47,525 nt of DNA from an uncultured Pseudacidovorax sp. (GCF_913773995.1 NZ_CAJYES010000028.1:1-47525), one strand, 5' to 3'. Positions 17,098-26,316 are shown, counted from the stretch's first letter. Numbers and translations: made by a program. Notes: generated from the letters alone by a model not told the origin.

Positions 17098-18380
17098 GCC
17101 GCGCTCCCTTCGGCGGCGGCGGCCGCCAGGTAGGGCCGCGGGTCGGCGATGCGCCCTTCCAGCGCCGAGGCGGCGACCACCGCCGCATTGCACAGGAAGA
17201 TCTCCGTGTCCGAGCTGCCCATGCGGCCCGGGGTGTTCAGCGTGCCGGTGGACACCGCGCGCTGGCCGTCGGCCATGGTGGCGATGCGGCCGTAGCAGTA
17301 GTCGCAGCTCGACGAGCTGATGAAGGCGCCGGCATCCACCAGGGTGGCGATCAGGCCTTCGCGCGCGGCCTGCGACATGATGGCCTGCGAGGTGGGCACC
17401 ACATGCAGCTGGAAGCCCGGCTTGATGCGCTTGCCGCGCAGCACGTCGGCGGCGGCGCGCAGGTCCTCCAGCCGGCCGCTGGCGCAGGAGCCCAGGTAGC
17501 CGGTGTGCACCTCCAGGCCCGCGTACTCGGCCAGGTCGCGCGTGTTGGCGGGGCTGGGCGGCGCCACGACGATGGGCTCCAGCGCCGAGACGTCGATCTG
17601 CACCACGCGCTCGTACACGGCGTCGGCATCGGGATACACCGGCTCCAGCGCGATCTTGGCCCGCTCGCGGGTGTACGCCAGCGTCTTGGCGTCGGGCGCG
17701 ATCAGCATGGTGGTGGCGCCCAGGAACATGGCCTGGCCGCAGATGGTCTGGCGGCCTTCGATGCTCATGGCGTCGATCACCGGGCCGCTGAGCTCCACCA
17801 CCTTGAAGCGGCAGGAGGACGGGCCCATCACCCGCACCATGTGGTGGAACACGTCGCGCGCCATCACGCCCGGCTGCAGCGTGCCGGTGAGTTCGACCTT
17901 GACGGTGGCGGGCACGGTGAGCGCCATCTTCTCGCTCACGAAGGTCTCGAGCACGCTCTTGCGGGCGCCGAAGGCCAGGGTGCCGAAGGCGCCCAGCTGA
18001 CTCACATGGCCGTCGAAATGCACCGCGAAGGCGCCGGGCGTGGCATAGCCCAGCTCGGCCGACACCTGGTGGCCGATGCCCTCGCGCTCATGCACCGGCA
18101 CGCCCTGCTCGGCGCCCCAGGCGCGGGTGACGCGGTGCAGCTCTTCTTCCTTGGGCGCGGCGGCCGGGACCATGTGGTCGATGAACAGCACGAAGCGCTC
18201 GGGGCTCGTGACCTTCTCGACGCCGAACTCCTCGCGGGCCTCCTTGAAGAACACGTCGGTGTAACCGGGGAAGTCGTAGGCGATCACGAAATCCGGCCGG
18301 GCCAGGATCTCGTCACCGGCCTTCACGGCAGGCAGCCCGGCCACGCGGGCCAGGATCTTCTCGGTCATCGTCTGGGGCAT
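17094..18380 (-). CDS. Aconitase-superfamily hydratase, large (LeuC-like) subunit (operon 1)
   Basis: 428 residues, the shorter LeuC/homoaconitase type (bacterial LeuC is near 470). Iron-sulfur ligands can be placed in YLGSCASGRLEDL (Cys near residue 297) and SSSSCDYCYGRI (Cys-x-x-Cys near residue 357). HMVPAAAPKEEELHR and TICGQAMFLGATTM are further conserved blocks. The enzyme adds or removes water on a 2-substituted malate-type acid. No leuA or leuB is nearby and an importer and a lyase follow, so a catabolic hydratase of the dimethylmaleate/citraconate kind is more likely than leucine synthesis. AAGGAG at 18391-18396, 10 bases upstream, selects this start over a longer frame from 18428. 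First gene of the operon. Confidence 0.88.
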   Translation of the reverse strand: MPQTMTEKILARVAGLPAVKAGDEILARPDFVIAYDFPGYTDVFFKEAREEFGVEKVTSPERFVLFIDHMVPAAAPKEEELHRVTRAWGAEQGVPVHEREGIGHQVSAELGYATPGAFAVHFDGHVSQLGAFGTLAFGARKSVLETFVSEKMALTVPATVKVELTGTLQPGVMARDVFHHMVRVMGPSSCRFKVVELSGPVIDAMSIEGRQTICGQAMFLGATTMLIAPDAKTLAYTRERAKIALEPVYPDADAVYERVVQIDVSALEPIVVAPPSPANTRDLAEYAGLEVHTGYLGSCASGRLEDLRAAADVLRGKRIKPGFQLHVVPTSQAIMSQAAREGLIATLVDAGAFISSSSCDYCYGRIATMADGQRAVSTGTLNTPGRMGSSDTEIFLCNAAVVAASALEGRIADPRPYLAAAAAEGSAA

Positions 18381-18398
18381 AGCGCCTCGTCTCCTTAT

Positions 18399-18409
18399 CC
18401 ACAATGTGG
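18399..18409. promoter_or_regulatory. Operator palindrome CCACAATGTGG, hydratase side
   Basis: CCACA-A-TGTGG, a 5+5 inverted repeat around one base, lies directly upstream of the Shine-Dalgarno of the hydratase large-subunit gene. An identical 11-mer sits at 18485-18495 beside the divergent IclR gene. The position fits a repressor site on the operon's promoter or 5' leader. Confidence 0.65.
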
Positions 18410-18451
18410 CGCCTTGTTCGGCACCCATGGATGAATTACAGGGCTTGCACC

Positions 18452-18477
18452 CGGTTCACCCTGATGCGGTTAACCCT
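18452..18477. promoter_or_regulatory. Direct repeat CGGTTCACCCT / CGGTTAACCCT in the divergent gap
   Basis: Two 11-base copies with one mismatch start at 18452 and 18467, a 15-bp period. They lie between the two CCACAATGTGG palindromes. The second copy is itself centred on the palindrome GGTTAACC. It may be a second protein-binding site or part of the divergent promoters. Confidence 0.4.
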
Positions 18478-18484
18478 AGATTGC

Positions 18485-18495
18485 CCACAATGTGG
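18485..18495. promoter_or_regulatory. Operator palindrome CCACAATGTGG, regulator side
   Basis: This is the exact copy of the site at 18399-18409, centred 86 bp away (about 8 helical turns). It lies 20 bases before the ATG of the IclR gene, where a bound regulator would also control its own expression. The flanks match in inverted orientation (ATCCACAWTGTGGSC), so the two sites face each other. Confidence 0.65.
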
Positions 18496-18515
18496 ATGCA
18501 AACTACAAAGCCCGC

Positions 18516-19361
18516 ATGAGTGAAGAGAACGAGGAAGCGGCAGAAGACGCCGGTGCACCGCCACAAGGTGGACAGACACGCACCGGTACGCAGAGCATCG
18601 AACGGGTGGTCAACATGCTCCGCGTTGTGGCGTCCCGCGGTCGCAACGGCATGCGCATCGGGGAGGTGGCGGCCACCAGCGGGCTGCCGCAGAGCACCTG
18701 CTTCCGCATGCTCGCGCGGCTGGAACTGGAGGGCCTGGTCGACCGCGATGCCCGCACCCGCAAGTACTACCTGGGGCCGCTGCTGCACGAGCTGGGTCTG
18801 CTGGCGCGCCCTCGCTACCGGCTCAGCGAGCTGTGCGACGCCGCCCTGCACCGGCTGGCCGAGACGACGCAGGACACGCTCTACCTCAGCGAGCGCAGCG
18901 GCCTGGAAGCGGTGTGCACCAACCGCGCGCTGGGCGACTACCCCATCAAGGCCTTGCCGCTGGACATCGGCATCCGCCGGCCGCTAGGCGTGGGCGCGGG
19001 CGGCCTGGCCATGCTGTGTGCCATGCCGGCCGCGGAGGCGGAGTCGATCATCCAGGCCAATGGCCACCGCTACGAGAAGTACGCCTCTTTCTCGGCCGAC
19101 TTCCTGCGCGAGGTCGTGGCGCAGGGGCGGCAGCAGGGCTACTCGTTTCTGGACAGCGTGGTGACGCCCGGCACGGCGGCCATCGGCGTGGCCTTTCCGC
19201 CGGACAACCCGGTGGCGGCGATCAGCGTGGCCGCGATCTCGGGCCGGCTGACGGCCGAGCGGCGTGAGGAGATTGCGCGCGAAGTGCAGCGTCAGGTGCG
19301 GCTGATCTGCGCCGACATGACGGCCCATGCGCTGCTGCCGCCCGAGGCGGGCGGCAGCTGA
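18516..19361 (+). CDS. IclR-family transcriptional regulator
   Basis: 281 residues. After a short acidic, low-complexity head comes the winged HTH (TQSIERVVNMLRVVASRG, MRIGEVAATSGLPQSTCFRM, ARLELEGLVDRDARTRKYYL). The IclR effector domain follows, with DTLYLSERSGLEAVCTN, GVGAGGLAMLCAMP and VTPGTAAIGVAFPPDNPVAA. IclR proteins are dimers or tetramers that bind short palindromes and respond to small carboxylates. It diverges from the hydratase/transporter/lyase operon and shares an intergenic region with twin palindromes, so it is the likely regulator of that operon and of itself. A GTG at 18492 is possible but would start inside the palindrome; the ATG at 18516 is preferred. Confidence 0.92.
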   Translation: MSEENEEAAEDAGAPPQGGQTRTGTQSIERVVNMLRVVASRGRNGMRIGEVAATSGLPQSTCFRMLARLELEGLVDRDARTRKYYLGPLLHELGLLARPRYRLSELCDAALHRLAETTQDTLYLSERSGLEAVCTNRALGDYPIKALPLDIGIRRPLGVGAGGLAMLCAMPAAEAESIIQANGHRYEKYASFSADFLREVVAQGRQQGYSFLDSVVTPGTAAIGVAFPPDNPVAAISVAAISGRLTAERREEIAREVQRQVRLICADMTAHALLPPEAGGS

Positions 19362-19389
19362 CCGGGCGCGACAGGCGAGCCGGCCGGGA

Positions 19390-20718
19390 TCAGCGGGCCC
19401 GCGACACGCGCCAGACCGCGCCGCCCACGTCGTCGGCCACCAGCAGGGCGCCCGACTTGTCCAGCGCCACGCCCACCGGCCGGCCCAGCGCCTTGCCGTC
19501 GGCCGAGAGGAAGCCGGTGAGGAACTCGCGCGGCGCGCCGCTGGGCTTGCCGCCGATGAAGGGCACGAAGCTCACGCGGTAGCCCGAGGGCGGGTTGCGG
19601 TTCCAGGAGCCGTGCTCGCCGATGAAGGCGCCGTTGGCGAATTCCTCCGGCATGCCGCGCGCGCTGGAGAAGGCCAGGCCCAGCGGCGCCACGTGGTTGC
19701 CCAGCGCATAGTCGGGACGGATGGCCGTCGCCACCTTCTCGGGCTGCTGGGGCTGCACGCGGGTGTCGACCACGCCGCCCCAGTAGCTCCAGGGCCAGCC
19801 GTAGAAGCCGCCGTCGCGCACCGAGGTCAGGTAGTCGGGCACCAGGTCGCTGCCGATCTCGTCGCGCTCGTTGACCACGGTCCACAGCACATTCGTGTCG
19901 GGCTCCCAGGCCATGCCGTTGGGATTGCGCAGGCCGCTGGCCATGAGGCGCTTGGCACCAGTGGCGCGGTCCACCTCCCAGATGGCGGCGCGGCCCTCCT
20001 CGTGCTGCATGCCGTAGTCGGCGATGTTGCTGTTGCTCCCCACGGTGACATAGAGCTTGCTGCCGTCGCGGCTGGCGAGAACGTTCTTGGTCCAGTGGTG
20101 GTTGAAGCTGGCGGGCAGGTCCGTCACCTTCACGGCCGGGCCGCCGGCCTGGGTCTGGCCTTCGGTGTAGGGCAGCTTCACCAGTGCATCGGCATTGGCC
20201 ACGAACAGCTCGTTGCCCACCAGCGCCATGCCGAAGGGCGAGGTCAGGCTGCTCGCGAAGACGGTGCGCGTCTCGGCCACGCCGTCGCCATCGGCGTCGC
20301 GCAGCAGGGTGATCCGGTCGGCGCTGGGTGTGCCGGAGCCGGCGCGCTTCATCACCAGGCCGGTGACCTTCTCCTTGATCTTGTCGAAGAAGCCACCCGG
20401 CTTGGGGTCGGCATTGCGGGGCCGGTCGCTTTCGGCCACCAGCACGTCGCCGTTGGGCAGCACATAGACCCAGCGCGGATGCTCCAGCCCGCGCGTCAGG
20501 GCCGTCACCTTGAAGCCGGGCAATGGCGTGGGGGCAGCGGTGTCCTGCCAGCCCGTGGCGGACGCCACCTTCATGGTGGGCAGCAGCGTCTTGTTGGGCG
20601 CGGGCAGCTGCGGGTTGGGACCGGTGCCGGCCTCGAAGGGCAGTTTGGCGGTGTCGCCGCAGCCGGCCAGGGCCAGCACCGCGGCAGCGGCAAGGGTGAG
20701 GGTGGCGGTGCGCATCAT
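19390..20718 (-). CDS. PQQ-dependent sugar (sorbosone-type) dehydrogenase lipoprotein
   Basis: 442 residues. The head is a lipoprotein signal ([18 protein letters not shown]) with Cys after ALAG, so it is probably anchored in the periplasm. The rest is a six-bladed beta-propeller of the soluble glucose/sorbosone dehydrogenase type: [76 protein letters not shown] and [18 protein letters not shown]. Members oxidise sugars or alcohols with PQQ. No PQQ synthesis genes or electron acceptor gene are in the window. The start at 20718 puts the signal at the N-terminus; a longer frame from 20754 would add a basic stretch. It converges on the IclR gene. Confidence 0.88.
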   Translation of the reverse strand: MMRTATLTLAAAAVLALAGCGDTAKLPFEAGTGPNPQLPAPNKTLLPTMKVASATGWQDTAAPTPLPGFKVTALTRGLEHPRWVYVLPNGDVLVAESDRPRNADPKPGGFFDKIKEKVTGLVMKRAGSGTPSADRITLLRDADGDGVAETRTVFASSLTSPFGMALVGNELFVANADALVKLPYTEGQTQAGGPAVKVTDLPASFNHHWTKNVLASRDGSKLYVTVGSNSNIADYGMQHEEGRAAIWEVDRATGAKRLMASGLRNPNGMAWEPDTNVLWTVVNERDEIGSDLVPDYLTSVRDGGFYGWPWSYWGGVVDTRVQPQQPEKVATAIRPDYALGNHVAPLGLAFSSARGMPEEFANGAFIGEHGSWNRNPPSGYRVSFVPFIGGKPSGAPREFLTGFLSADGKALGRPVGVALDKSGALLVADDVGGAVWRVSRAR

Positions 20719-20825
20719 GGGCGCGAATGATCGTGGCCGCCTGAGGCGGCGCATGTAGTCGCAGGCCGCGCTTAGCCGGAAGCCGGACGCTGCCCGGTTC
20801 TCCTAGCCGCCGGCGGCCCCAGGGC

Positions 20826-20840
20826 TACCATCGACGGATG
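20826..20840 (+). promoter_or_regulatory. -10-like TACCAT placed for a leaderless start
   Basis: TACCAT at 20826-20831 ends 6 bases before the ATG at 20838, with no Shine-Dalgarno in between. It lies in the 119-base divergent gap between the sugar dehydrogenase and alaX-like genes. Confidence 0.45.
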
Positions 20841-21656
20841 ACCGCCGACGCCACCGCGGCTGCGCCTTCGCCGGCTGCGCCTGCCACCCCGCCCACCCCC
20901 ACCGGCGACCTGTTCCGCGCCGACGCCTACCTGCGCGACTGCCCCGCCCGCGTGCGGCGGGTGGACGCCGCAGCCGGCACCGTGGTGCTGGACCGCACCG
21001 TGTTCTATCCGCTGGGCGGCGGCCAGGCCGGCGACAGCGGCATGCTGCGCCTGGCCGATGGCTCCGAGCTGGTCATCGCCGACACCCGCAAGGGCAAGGA
21101 CGCGGAAGGCCGGCCCACGGCCGAGATCTGGCACCTGGCCGCACCGGGTCAGGACGCGCTTCTTGCGCGGATCGCGCCCGGCGACACCGTCACGGCCGCC
21201 ATCGACTGGGACCGACGCCATCGCATGATGCGGCTGCACACCGCCAGCCATCTGCTCTGCCACCTGGTGGCACAGCCGGTCAACGGCTGTTCCATCACGC
21301 CCGAGGCGGTGCGCGTGGATTTCCACATGAGCGAGGCGCTGGACGCTGCGGCCCTGGCCGAAGGCCTGGCCGCCCTGGTGGCGCAGGCGCTGCCGGTGAC
21401 CGTGGGCAGCGTCACCGATGCCGAGCTGGACGCCAACCCCGGCCTGGTCAAGAGCATGAGCGTGCAGCCGCCGCGCGGCAGCGGCACGGTGCGCACCATC
21501 CGCGTCGGCAGCGCCGAGGCGCCCATCGACCTGCAGCCCTGCGGCGGCACGCATGTGGCCAACATCGCCGAGATCGGCGCGCTGCGCGTGGCCAAGGTCG
21601 AGAAGAAGGGCGCGCAGACCCGGCGCGTGGTGCTGGCCTTCGCCGAGGGCGCGTGA
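20838..21656 (+). CDS. Alanyl-tRNA editing protein (AlaX type)
   Basis: 272 residues. An Ala/Pro-rich head of about 22 residues is followed by the AlaX core: DLFRADAYLRDCPARVRRVD, VFYPLGGGQAGDSG, the zinc-site histidines in MMRLHTASHLLCHLV, and the second zinc motif PCGGTHVANIAEIG near residue 235. These match the editing domain of alanyl-tRNA synthetase. AlaX acts in trans in the cytosol and hydrolyses Ser or Gly wrongly attached to tRNA-Ala. The catalytic AlaRS domain is absent. It is followed by the DsbD-like gene on the same strand. Confidence 0.93.
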   Translation: MTADATAAAPSPAAPATPPTPTGDLFRADAYLRDCPARVRRVDAAAGTVVLDRTVFYPLGGGQAGDSGMLRLADGSELVIADTRKGKDAEGRPTAEIWHLAAPGQDALLARIAPGDTVTAAIDWDRRHRMMRLHTASHLLCHLVAQPVNGCSITPEAVRVDFHMSEALDAAALAEGLAALVAQALPVTVGSVTDAELDANPGLVKSMSVQPPRGSGTVRTIRVGSAEAPIDLQPCGGTHVANIAEIGALRVAKVEKKGAQTRRVVLAFAEGA

Positions 21657-21778
21657 TGGCGGCCTGGCGGCACGCGGCGGCCTACGCCGTGGACGGATGC
21701 GCCGTGGCTGGCGGCAAGAACGGATCGACAACCCTGGCGGCCGGAACTTCAGGCCCGGGCCCCGCTCCGACCCCGCGC

Positions 21779-24043
21779 ATGCGCACCGCCCACTCCCTTC
21801 TTACTGCCCGCTGGCTGCTGCCGCTCTTCGCGGCCTTCCTGCTGGCCACGGGCCTGCTGCCCCACGCATCCGCCCAGCTCGCGCCCGGCAGCAACGGCGG
21901 CGGCAGCGCCGTCGTCACCACGCCGCATGTGCGGGCCGAACTGGTGGCCCAGGCGCCGCAGGGCGTGGGCCCCGGCGCCACCGTCTGGCTGGGCCTGAAG
22001 ATCAGCCACCAGCCCGAGTGGCACACCTACTGGAAGAACGCCGGCGACTCCGGCCTGCCCACCGAGCTGCGCTGGCAGCTGCCGCCCGGCCTGGACGCTG
22101 GCGAGGTCGACTGGCCGGTGCCGCACAAGCTCTTCATCGGCAGCCTGGCCAACTACGGCTACGAGAACGAGGTGCTGCTGCCGGTGCCCGTGACGGTGGC
22201 GCCGGACTTCCGCCCGCCCACCGCGCTGACCGGCACCGCCACGCTGCCGATCCGCCTGTCGGCCACCTGGCTGGTGTGCCGCAAGGAATGCATTCCCGAG
22301 GACGGCGAGTTCCGGCTTGACCTGCCGGTGCGCAGTTCCACCGCCGGCCATGGGGCCGAGTTCGATGCCGCCTGGGCCGCACGGCCGGTGGCCGTCGAAT
22401 CGCCCGCCACGGCCAAGCTCGCCGCCGACGCCCGCAGCCTGGCGCTGCGCGTCGAGGGCCTGCCCGCCGCCGCCCGGGGCCGCACGCTGGATCTGATGCC
22501 CGAGACCGCCGAGGTGCTGCGCAACGGCGCCGTCACCGGCACCGACTGGCAGCAGCGCTGGGAGGGCGGCGTGTGGACGGCGCAGTTCCCGGTGGCCGAC
22601 CAGCGCTCGGCCAGCCCGGCACGCATGCCGCTGGTGCTGGCCCTCACCGGCGAGGACCGCAAAAAGGCCGAGGCCGCTGGCCAGCCGGTGGGCTGGCGGG
22701 TGGACGCCGCGGTCGATGGCCGCTGGCCCGCCGTGGGCGCACCCGCCACCGTCTCGCCTGCGCTGCAGGCGGCGCTCGATGCCAATGCCCGCCCGGCCGC
22801 GCCCGTGGCGCCGACGCCGGTCGCACCGGCCGGCCTGCTGCTGGCCCTGCTGGGCGCCTTCGCCGGCGGCCTGCTGCTGAACCTGATGCCCTGCGTCTTC
22901 CCCGTGCTGGCGATCAAGGTATTGGGCTTCACCCGCCATGCCGACGACCGGCGCGGCCATCGGCGCGCCGCCCTGGCCTACAGCGCCGGCGTGGTGATGA
23001 GCCTGCTCGCGTTGGGCGGCCTGCTGATCGCGCTGCGCGCGGCCGGCGCCCAACTGGGCTGGGGCTTCCAGCTGCAGTCGCCCGGCATGGTGGCGGCGCT
23101 GGCCGGGCTGTTCACCTTGCTGGGGCTCAATCTGGCAGGCGTCTTCGAGGTGGGCATGCTGGCGCCGGCGCGGCTGGCCGGGACGCAGGTCCGCCATCCG
23201 GTGCTGAACGACTTCCTCTCCGGCGTGCTGGCGGTGCTGGTGGCCTCGCCCTGCACGGCGCCGTTCATGGGCGCCTCGCTGGGGCTGGCCATCGGCCTGC
23301 CGGCGCCGCAGGCGCTGCTGCTCTTCGCCGCGCTCGGTCTGGGCCTGGCCCTGCCCTACCTGCTGGCCGGCTTCGTGCCGGCGGTGGCGCGGTTGCTGCC
23401 CAAGCCCGGTCCCTGGATGGACACGCTGCGCCGGCTGCTGGCCTTCCCGATGTTTGCCACCGTCGCCTGGCTGGTGTGGGTGCTGGGCCAGCAGGCGGGC
23501 ATCGACGGCGCGGGCGCACTGCTGGCGCTGCTGGTGGCCGGCAGCGCCTTGGTCTGGGCCCTGGGCAGCCTGGCCGGCCGCACCCGGCTGCTGCTGGGCG
23601 GGGCTCTGGCGCTGGGCTTTGCGGCGCTGGCCGCCAGCTTCGGGCCGCTGCTGCTGCAAAGCGCGCCGGCGGTGGCTTCCACGGGGGGCGGCGCGTCGGC
23701 CGAGGCGCGCTGGCAGCCCTGGTCGGTCGAGCGGGTCGCGCAGCTGCAGGCCAAGGGCAAGCCGGTGTTCATCGACTTCACGGCCGCCTGGTGCGTCACC
23801 TGCCAGGTCAACAAGAAGACCACGCTGGGCAACGCCGATCTGCTGGCCGACTTCGACGCCCGCGGGGTGCAGCTGCTGCGCGCCGACTGGACCCGGCGCG
23901 ATCCGGCCATCGCAGCCGCGCTGAATGCGCTGGGCCGCAATGGAGTGCCGGTGTATGTGCTGCAGGCGCCCGGGAAGGCTCCGGTGGTGCTGAGCGAGCT
24001 GCTCTCACCCGCCGAGGTGCGCGAAGCGCTGCGCACGCTGTAG
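21779..24043 (+). CDS. DsbD/ScsB-like thiol:disulfide transporter
   Basis: 754 residues. A signal peptide (about residues 1-31) leads into a periplasmic DsbC-like domain with CRKEC in TWLVCRKECIPEDGEF, as in ScsB. The central eight-helix membrane domain (about 350-595) has the paired reactive Cys in NLMPCVFPVLAIK and VASPCTAPFMG. A C-terminal thioredoxin domain has AAWCVTCQVNKKT near residue 670. It moves electrons from cytosolic thioredoxin to periplasmic partners. The start at 21779 is chosen because it begins the signal peptide; the frame is open 126 bases further up to overlap the alaX-like stop. The redoxin gene downstream is a possible partner. Confidence 0.93.
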   Translation: MRTAHSLLTARWLLPLFAAFLLATGLLPHASAQLAPGSNGGGSAVVTTPHVRAELVAQAPQGVGPGATVWLGLKISHQPEWHTYWKNAGDSGLPTELRWQLPPGLDAGEVDWPVPHKLFIGSLANYGYENEVLLPVPVTVAPDFRPPTALTGTATLPIRLSATWLVCRKECIPEDGEFRLDLPVRSSTAGHGAEFDAAWAARPVAVESPATAKLAADARSLALRVEGLPAAARGRTLDLMPETAEVLRNGAVTGTDWQQRWEGGVWTAQFPVADQRSASPARMPLVLALTGEDRKKAEAAGQPVGWRVDAAVDGRWPAVGAPATVSPALQAALDANARPAAPVAPTPVAPAGLLLALLGAFAGGLLLNLMPCVFPVLAIKVLGFTRHADDRRGHRRAALAYSAGVVMSLLALGGLLIALRAAGAQLGWGFQLQSPGMVAALAGLFTLLGLNLAGVFEVGMLAPARLAGTQVRHPVLNDFLSGVLAVLVASPCTAPFMGASLGLAIGLPAPQALLLFAALGLGLALPYLLAGFVPAVARLLPKPGPWMDTLRRLLAFPMFATVAWLVWVLGQQAGIDGAGALLALLVAGSALVWALGSLAGRTRLLLGGALALGFAALAASFGPLLLQSAPAVASTGGGASAEARWQPWSVERVAQLQAKGKPVFIDFTAAWCVTCQVNKKTTLGNADLLADFDARGVQLLRADWTRRDPAIAAALNALGRNGVPVYVLQAPGKAPVVLSELLSPAEVREALRTL

Positions 24044-24293
24044 TCCCCCGCCGCCAGTCGCTTTGCGCGGGCAGGCCATGGACAGCGGCGGTCGACCCCG
24101 AACAATGCAATGACCGAACGGCGCGCGAGGTTCGACGCAAGCGGCAAGATGATTTCCCCCGTCGCCTACAGGTTGTCGCGCGAGCTTCAAGAAAGCGGTC
24201 TAAGCTCCCGTTGCGCTTCATCATTCAACCCCGCCGCCACGGCGCCTGACGACCGTGCGACGGCCCCTTCTGTCATGAGGAGCTGATCCACCC
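24044..24293. other. Non-coding gap between dsbD-like and redoxin genes
   Basis: 250 bases with no convincing gene. It is less GC-rich than its flanks and probably holds the promoter of the redoxin gene. AGGAG at 24278-24282 is its ribosome-binding site. No clear -35/-10 pair could be fixed. Confidence 0.4.
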
Positions 24294-25004
24294 ATGTCGA
24301 CCTCGCCGTCGCCATCCAACCTATCGCGCACCGAGCGTGCTGCGCGCAACGTCCGCGCAGCCCGTGCCGCCCTCTCCCGCGCTTCGCGCCGCGCCGTCAT
24401 GACCGCGGCCATGGCCCTGGGCGCCAGCCTGCTGATCAATGCCCAGGCCCATGCCGCGCCGGCGGTGGGCCAAAAGGCGCCCGACTTCGTCGCAGTGGAC
24501 ACCAACGGCCAGCGCCACCAATTGTCCGACTTCGCCGGCAAGTACGTGGTGCTGGAATGGACCAACCCCGGCTGCCCCTTCGTGCGCAAGCACTACGGCA
24601 GCGGCAACATGCCGGCCACGCAGAAGACGGCCACCGCCCGCGGCGTGGTCTGGCTGGCCATCAACTCCACCGAGCGCGCCGCCAGCGACTACCTGCCGCC
24701 GGCAGAACTCGCCGCCTGGATGAAGGCCCAGTCGGGCGCACCCACGGCCGTGCTGATGGACGAGGACGGCATCGTGGGCCAGGCCTACGGCGCGCGCACC
24801 ACGCCGCACCTCTTCATCATCGACCCCAAGGGGGTGCTGGTGTATGCCGGCGGCATCGACAGCATCGCCTCGGCCCGGCCCGAGGACATCAAGACCGCCA
24901 CCAACTATGTGAACCAGGCGCTGGCCGAGGCCTACGGCGGGCGGCCGATCTCCGCGGCGAGCACCAAGCCCTACGGCTGCTCGATCAAGTACCGCACGAG
25001 TTGA
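24294..25004 (+). CDS. Periplasmic redoxin (AhpC/TSA-thioredoxin-like) protein
   Basis: 236 residues. A long basic head ends in a signal-like stretch (RRAVMTAAMALGASLLINAQAHA), so export is likely, perhaps by Tat given the paired Arg. The redoxin fold starts at VGQKAPDFVAVDTNGQ, with VVLEWTNPGCPFVRKHY (single Cys near residue 93, not CxxC), YGARTTPHLFIIDPKGVLVY (cis-Pro) and a C-terminal YGCSIKY Cys near residue 229. Two distant Cys suit a thiol peroxidase or one-Cys redoxin that is reduced by the DsbD-like protein encoded just upstream. Shorter starts (24399) would still keep the signal. AGGAG 11 bases upstream supports the long start. Confidence 0.85.
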   Translation: MSTSPSPSNLSRTERAARNVRAARAALSRASRRAVMTAAMALGASLLINAQAHAAPAVGQKAPDFVAVDTNGQRHQLSDFAGKYVVLEWTNPGCPFVRKHYGSGNMPATQKTATARGVVWLAINSTERAASDYLPPAELAAWMKAQSGAPTAVLMDEDGIVGQAYGARTTPHLFIIDPKGVLVYAGGIDSIASARPEDIKTATNYVNQALAEAYGGRPISAASTKPYGCSIKYRTS

Positions 25005-25106
25005 GTCCGGGCGGTGGACGGCACGCCGTCCGCCGCCTGCGCCCCGCCGGCAAAATCGCGCCAGCCACGGCAACCGCCAAGTCCTTCACGACCCGGGCAC
25101 CGCTGC

Positions 25107-25121
25107 GACAATCCCGCGATG
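25107..25121 (+). promoter_or_regulatory. -10-like GACAAT placed for a leaderless hemE start
   Basis: GACAAT at 25107-25112 ends 6 bases before the ATG at 25119. No Shine-Dalgarno is present. TTCACG at 25085-25090 could serve as a weak -35 with a 16-base spacer. Confidence 0.5.
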
Positions 25122-26225
25122 CCCTTCGCCCCCCTCCAGAACGACAGCTTCCTGCGCGCCTGCTGGCGTCAGTCCACCGACCACACGCCCATCTGGCTGA
25201 TGCGCCAGGCCGGCCGCTACCTGCCGGAATACGTCGCCACCCGCGCCAGGGCCGGCAGCTTCATGGGGCTGGCCACCAACGTCGACTACGCCACCGAAGT
25301 CACGCTGCAGCCGCTGGACCGCTTTCCGCTGGACGCGGCGATCCTGTTCTCCGACATCCTGACGGTGCCCGACGCCATGGGCCTGGGCCTGTCGTTCGAG
25401 GCGGGCGAAGGCCCGCGCTTTGCGCGCACCGTGCGCGACGAGGCGGCGGTCGATGCCCTGCAGGTGCCCGACCTGGAGCGGCTGCGCTATGTCTTCGACG
25501 CCGTCGCCTCCATCCGGCGTGCGCTGGCCGGCCGCGTGCCGCTGATCGGCTTCTCCGGCAGCCCGTGGACGCTGGCCTGCTACATGGTCGAAGGCAGCGG
25601 CTCCAGCGACTGGCGACATGCCAAGGCCCTGATGTACGGCCGGCCCGACCTGATGCACCGCATGCTGGCCGTCAACGCCGATGCCGTGGCCGCCTACCTC
25701 AACGCCCAGATCGATGCCGGCGCACAGGCCGTGATGGTGTTCGACAGCTGGGGGGGCGCGCTGGCCGATGGCGCCTTCCACGAATTCAGCCTGGCCTACA
25801 CCGCGCGCGTGCTGTCGCAGCTCAAGCGCGATGGCGCGGACGGCCGGCGCGTGCCGCGCATCGTGTTCACCAAGGGCGGCGGCCTGTGGCTGGAGGCCAT
25901 GGCCAGCCTCGACTGCGAGGTGCTGGGCCTGGACTGGACCGTGGACCTGGCCGTGGCCCGCGCACGCGTGGGCGAAGGCCCGAAGGGCAAGGCGCTGCAG
26001 GGCAACCTCGACCCCAACGTGCTGTTCGCGCCGCCCGGGCGGGTGGCGGCCGAGGCCGTGCGCCTGCTCGACCGCTTCGGCGCACCCCATCGCGATCCGG
26101 CCACGACCGGCCCCACGCACATCTTCAACCTGGGCCATGGCATCAGCCAGTTCACGCCGCCCGAGCATGTGGCGGCGCTGGTGGAGGCGGTCCACCGGCA
26201 TTCCCGCGCCCAACGCGCCGCTTGA
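25119..26225 (+). CDS. hemE: Uroporphyrinogen decarboxylase
   Basis: 368 residues, full length. The N-terminal signature [13 protein letters not shown] and the second signature [16 protein letters not shown] are intact. [12 protein letters not shown] carries the catalytic-region Asp, and [18 protein letters not shown] closes the barrel. It removes four carboxyl groups from uroporphyrinogen III to give coproporphyrinogen III in haem synthesis, as a cytosolic homodimer. The upstream in-frame extension to 25014 is rejected because HemE begins at [12 protein letters not shown] and the GACAAT element sits directly before it. The only haem gene in the window. Confidence 0.97.
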   Translation: MPFAPLQNDSFLRACWRQSTDHTPIWLMRQAGRYLPEYVATRARAGSFMGLATNVDYATEVTLQPLDRFPLDAAILFSDILTVPDAMGLGLSFEAGEGPRFARTVRDEAAVDALQVPDLERLRYVFDAVASIRRALAGRVPLIGFSGSPWTLACYMVEGSGSSDWRHAKALMYGRPDLMHRMLAVNADAVAAYLNAQIDAGAQAVMVFDSWGGALADGAFHEFSLAYTARVLSQLKRDGADGRRVPRIVFTKGGGLWLEAMASLDCEVLGLDWTVDLAVARARVGEGPKGKALQGNLDPNVLFAPPGRVAAEAVRLLDRFGAPHRDPATTGPTHIFNLGHGISQFTPPEHVAALVEAVHRHSRAQRAA

Positions 26226-26316
26226 AGGCGTGCGCCGCGCGGCGTAAGGGCCGCGAACCCGCATGGATGGGGCCTCTGCAGGGCATCGGCGCTTTGTCAA
26301 GCCCCCTCGCCATTAC

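Noticed and set aside
16514-17188. Apparent extension of the LivH-like permease by 225 residues
   Set aside because: This part is an off-frame reading of the hydratase small-subunit gene, and LivH family proteins begin at 16513.
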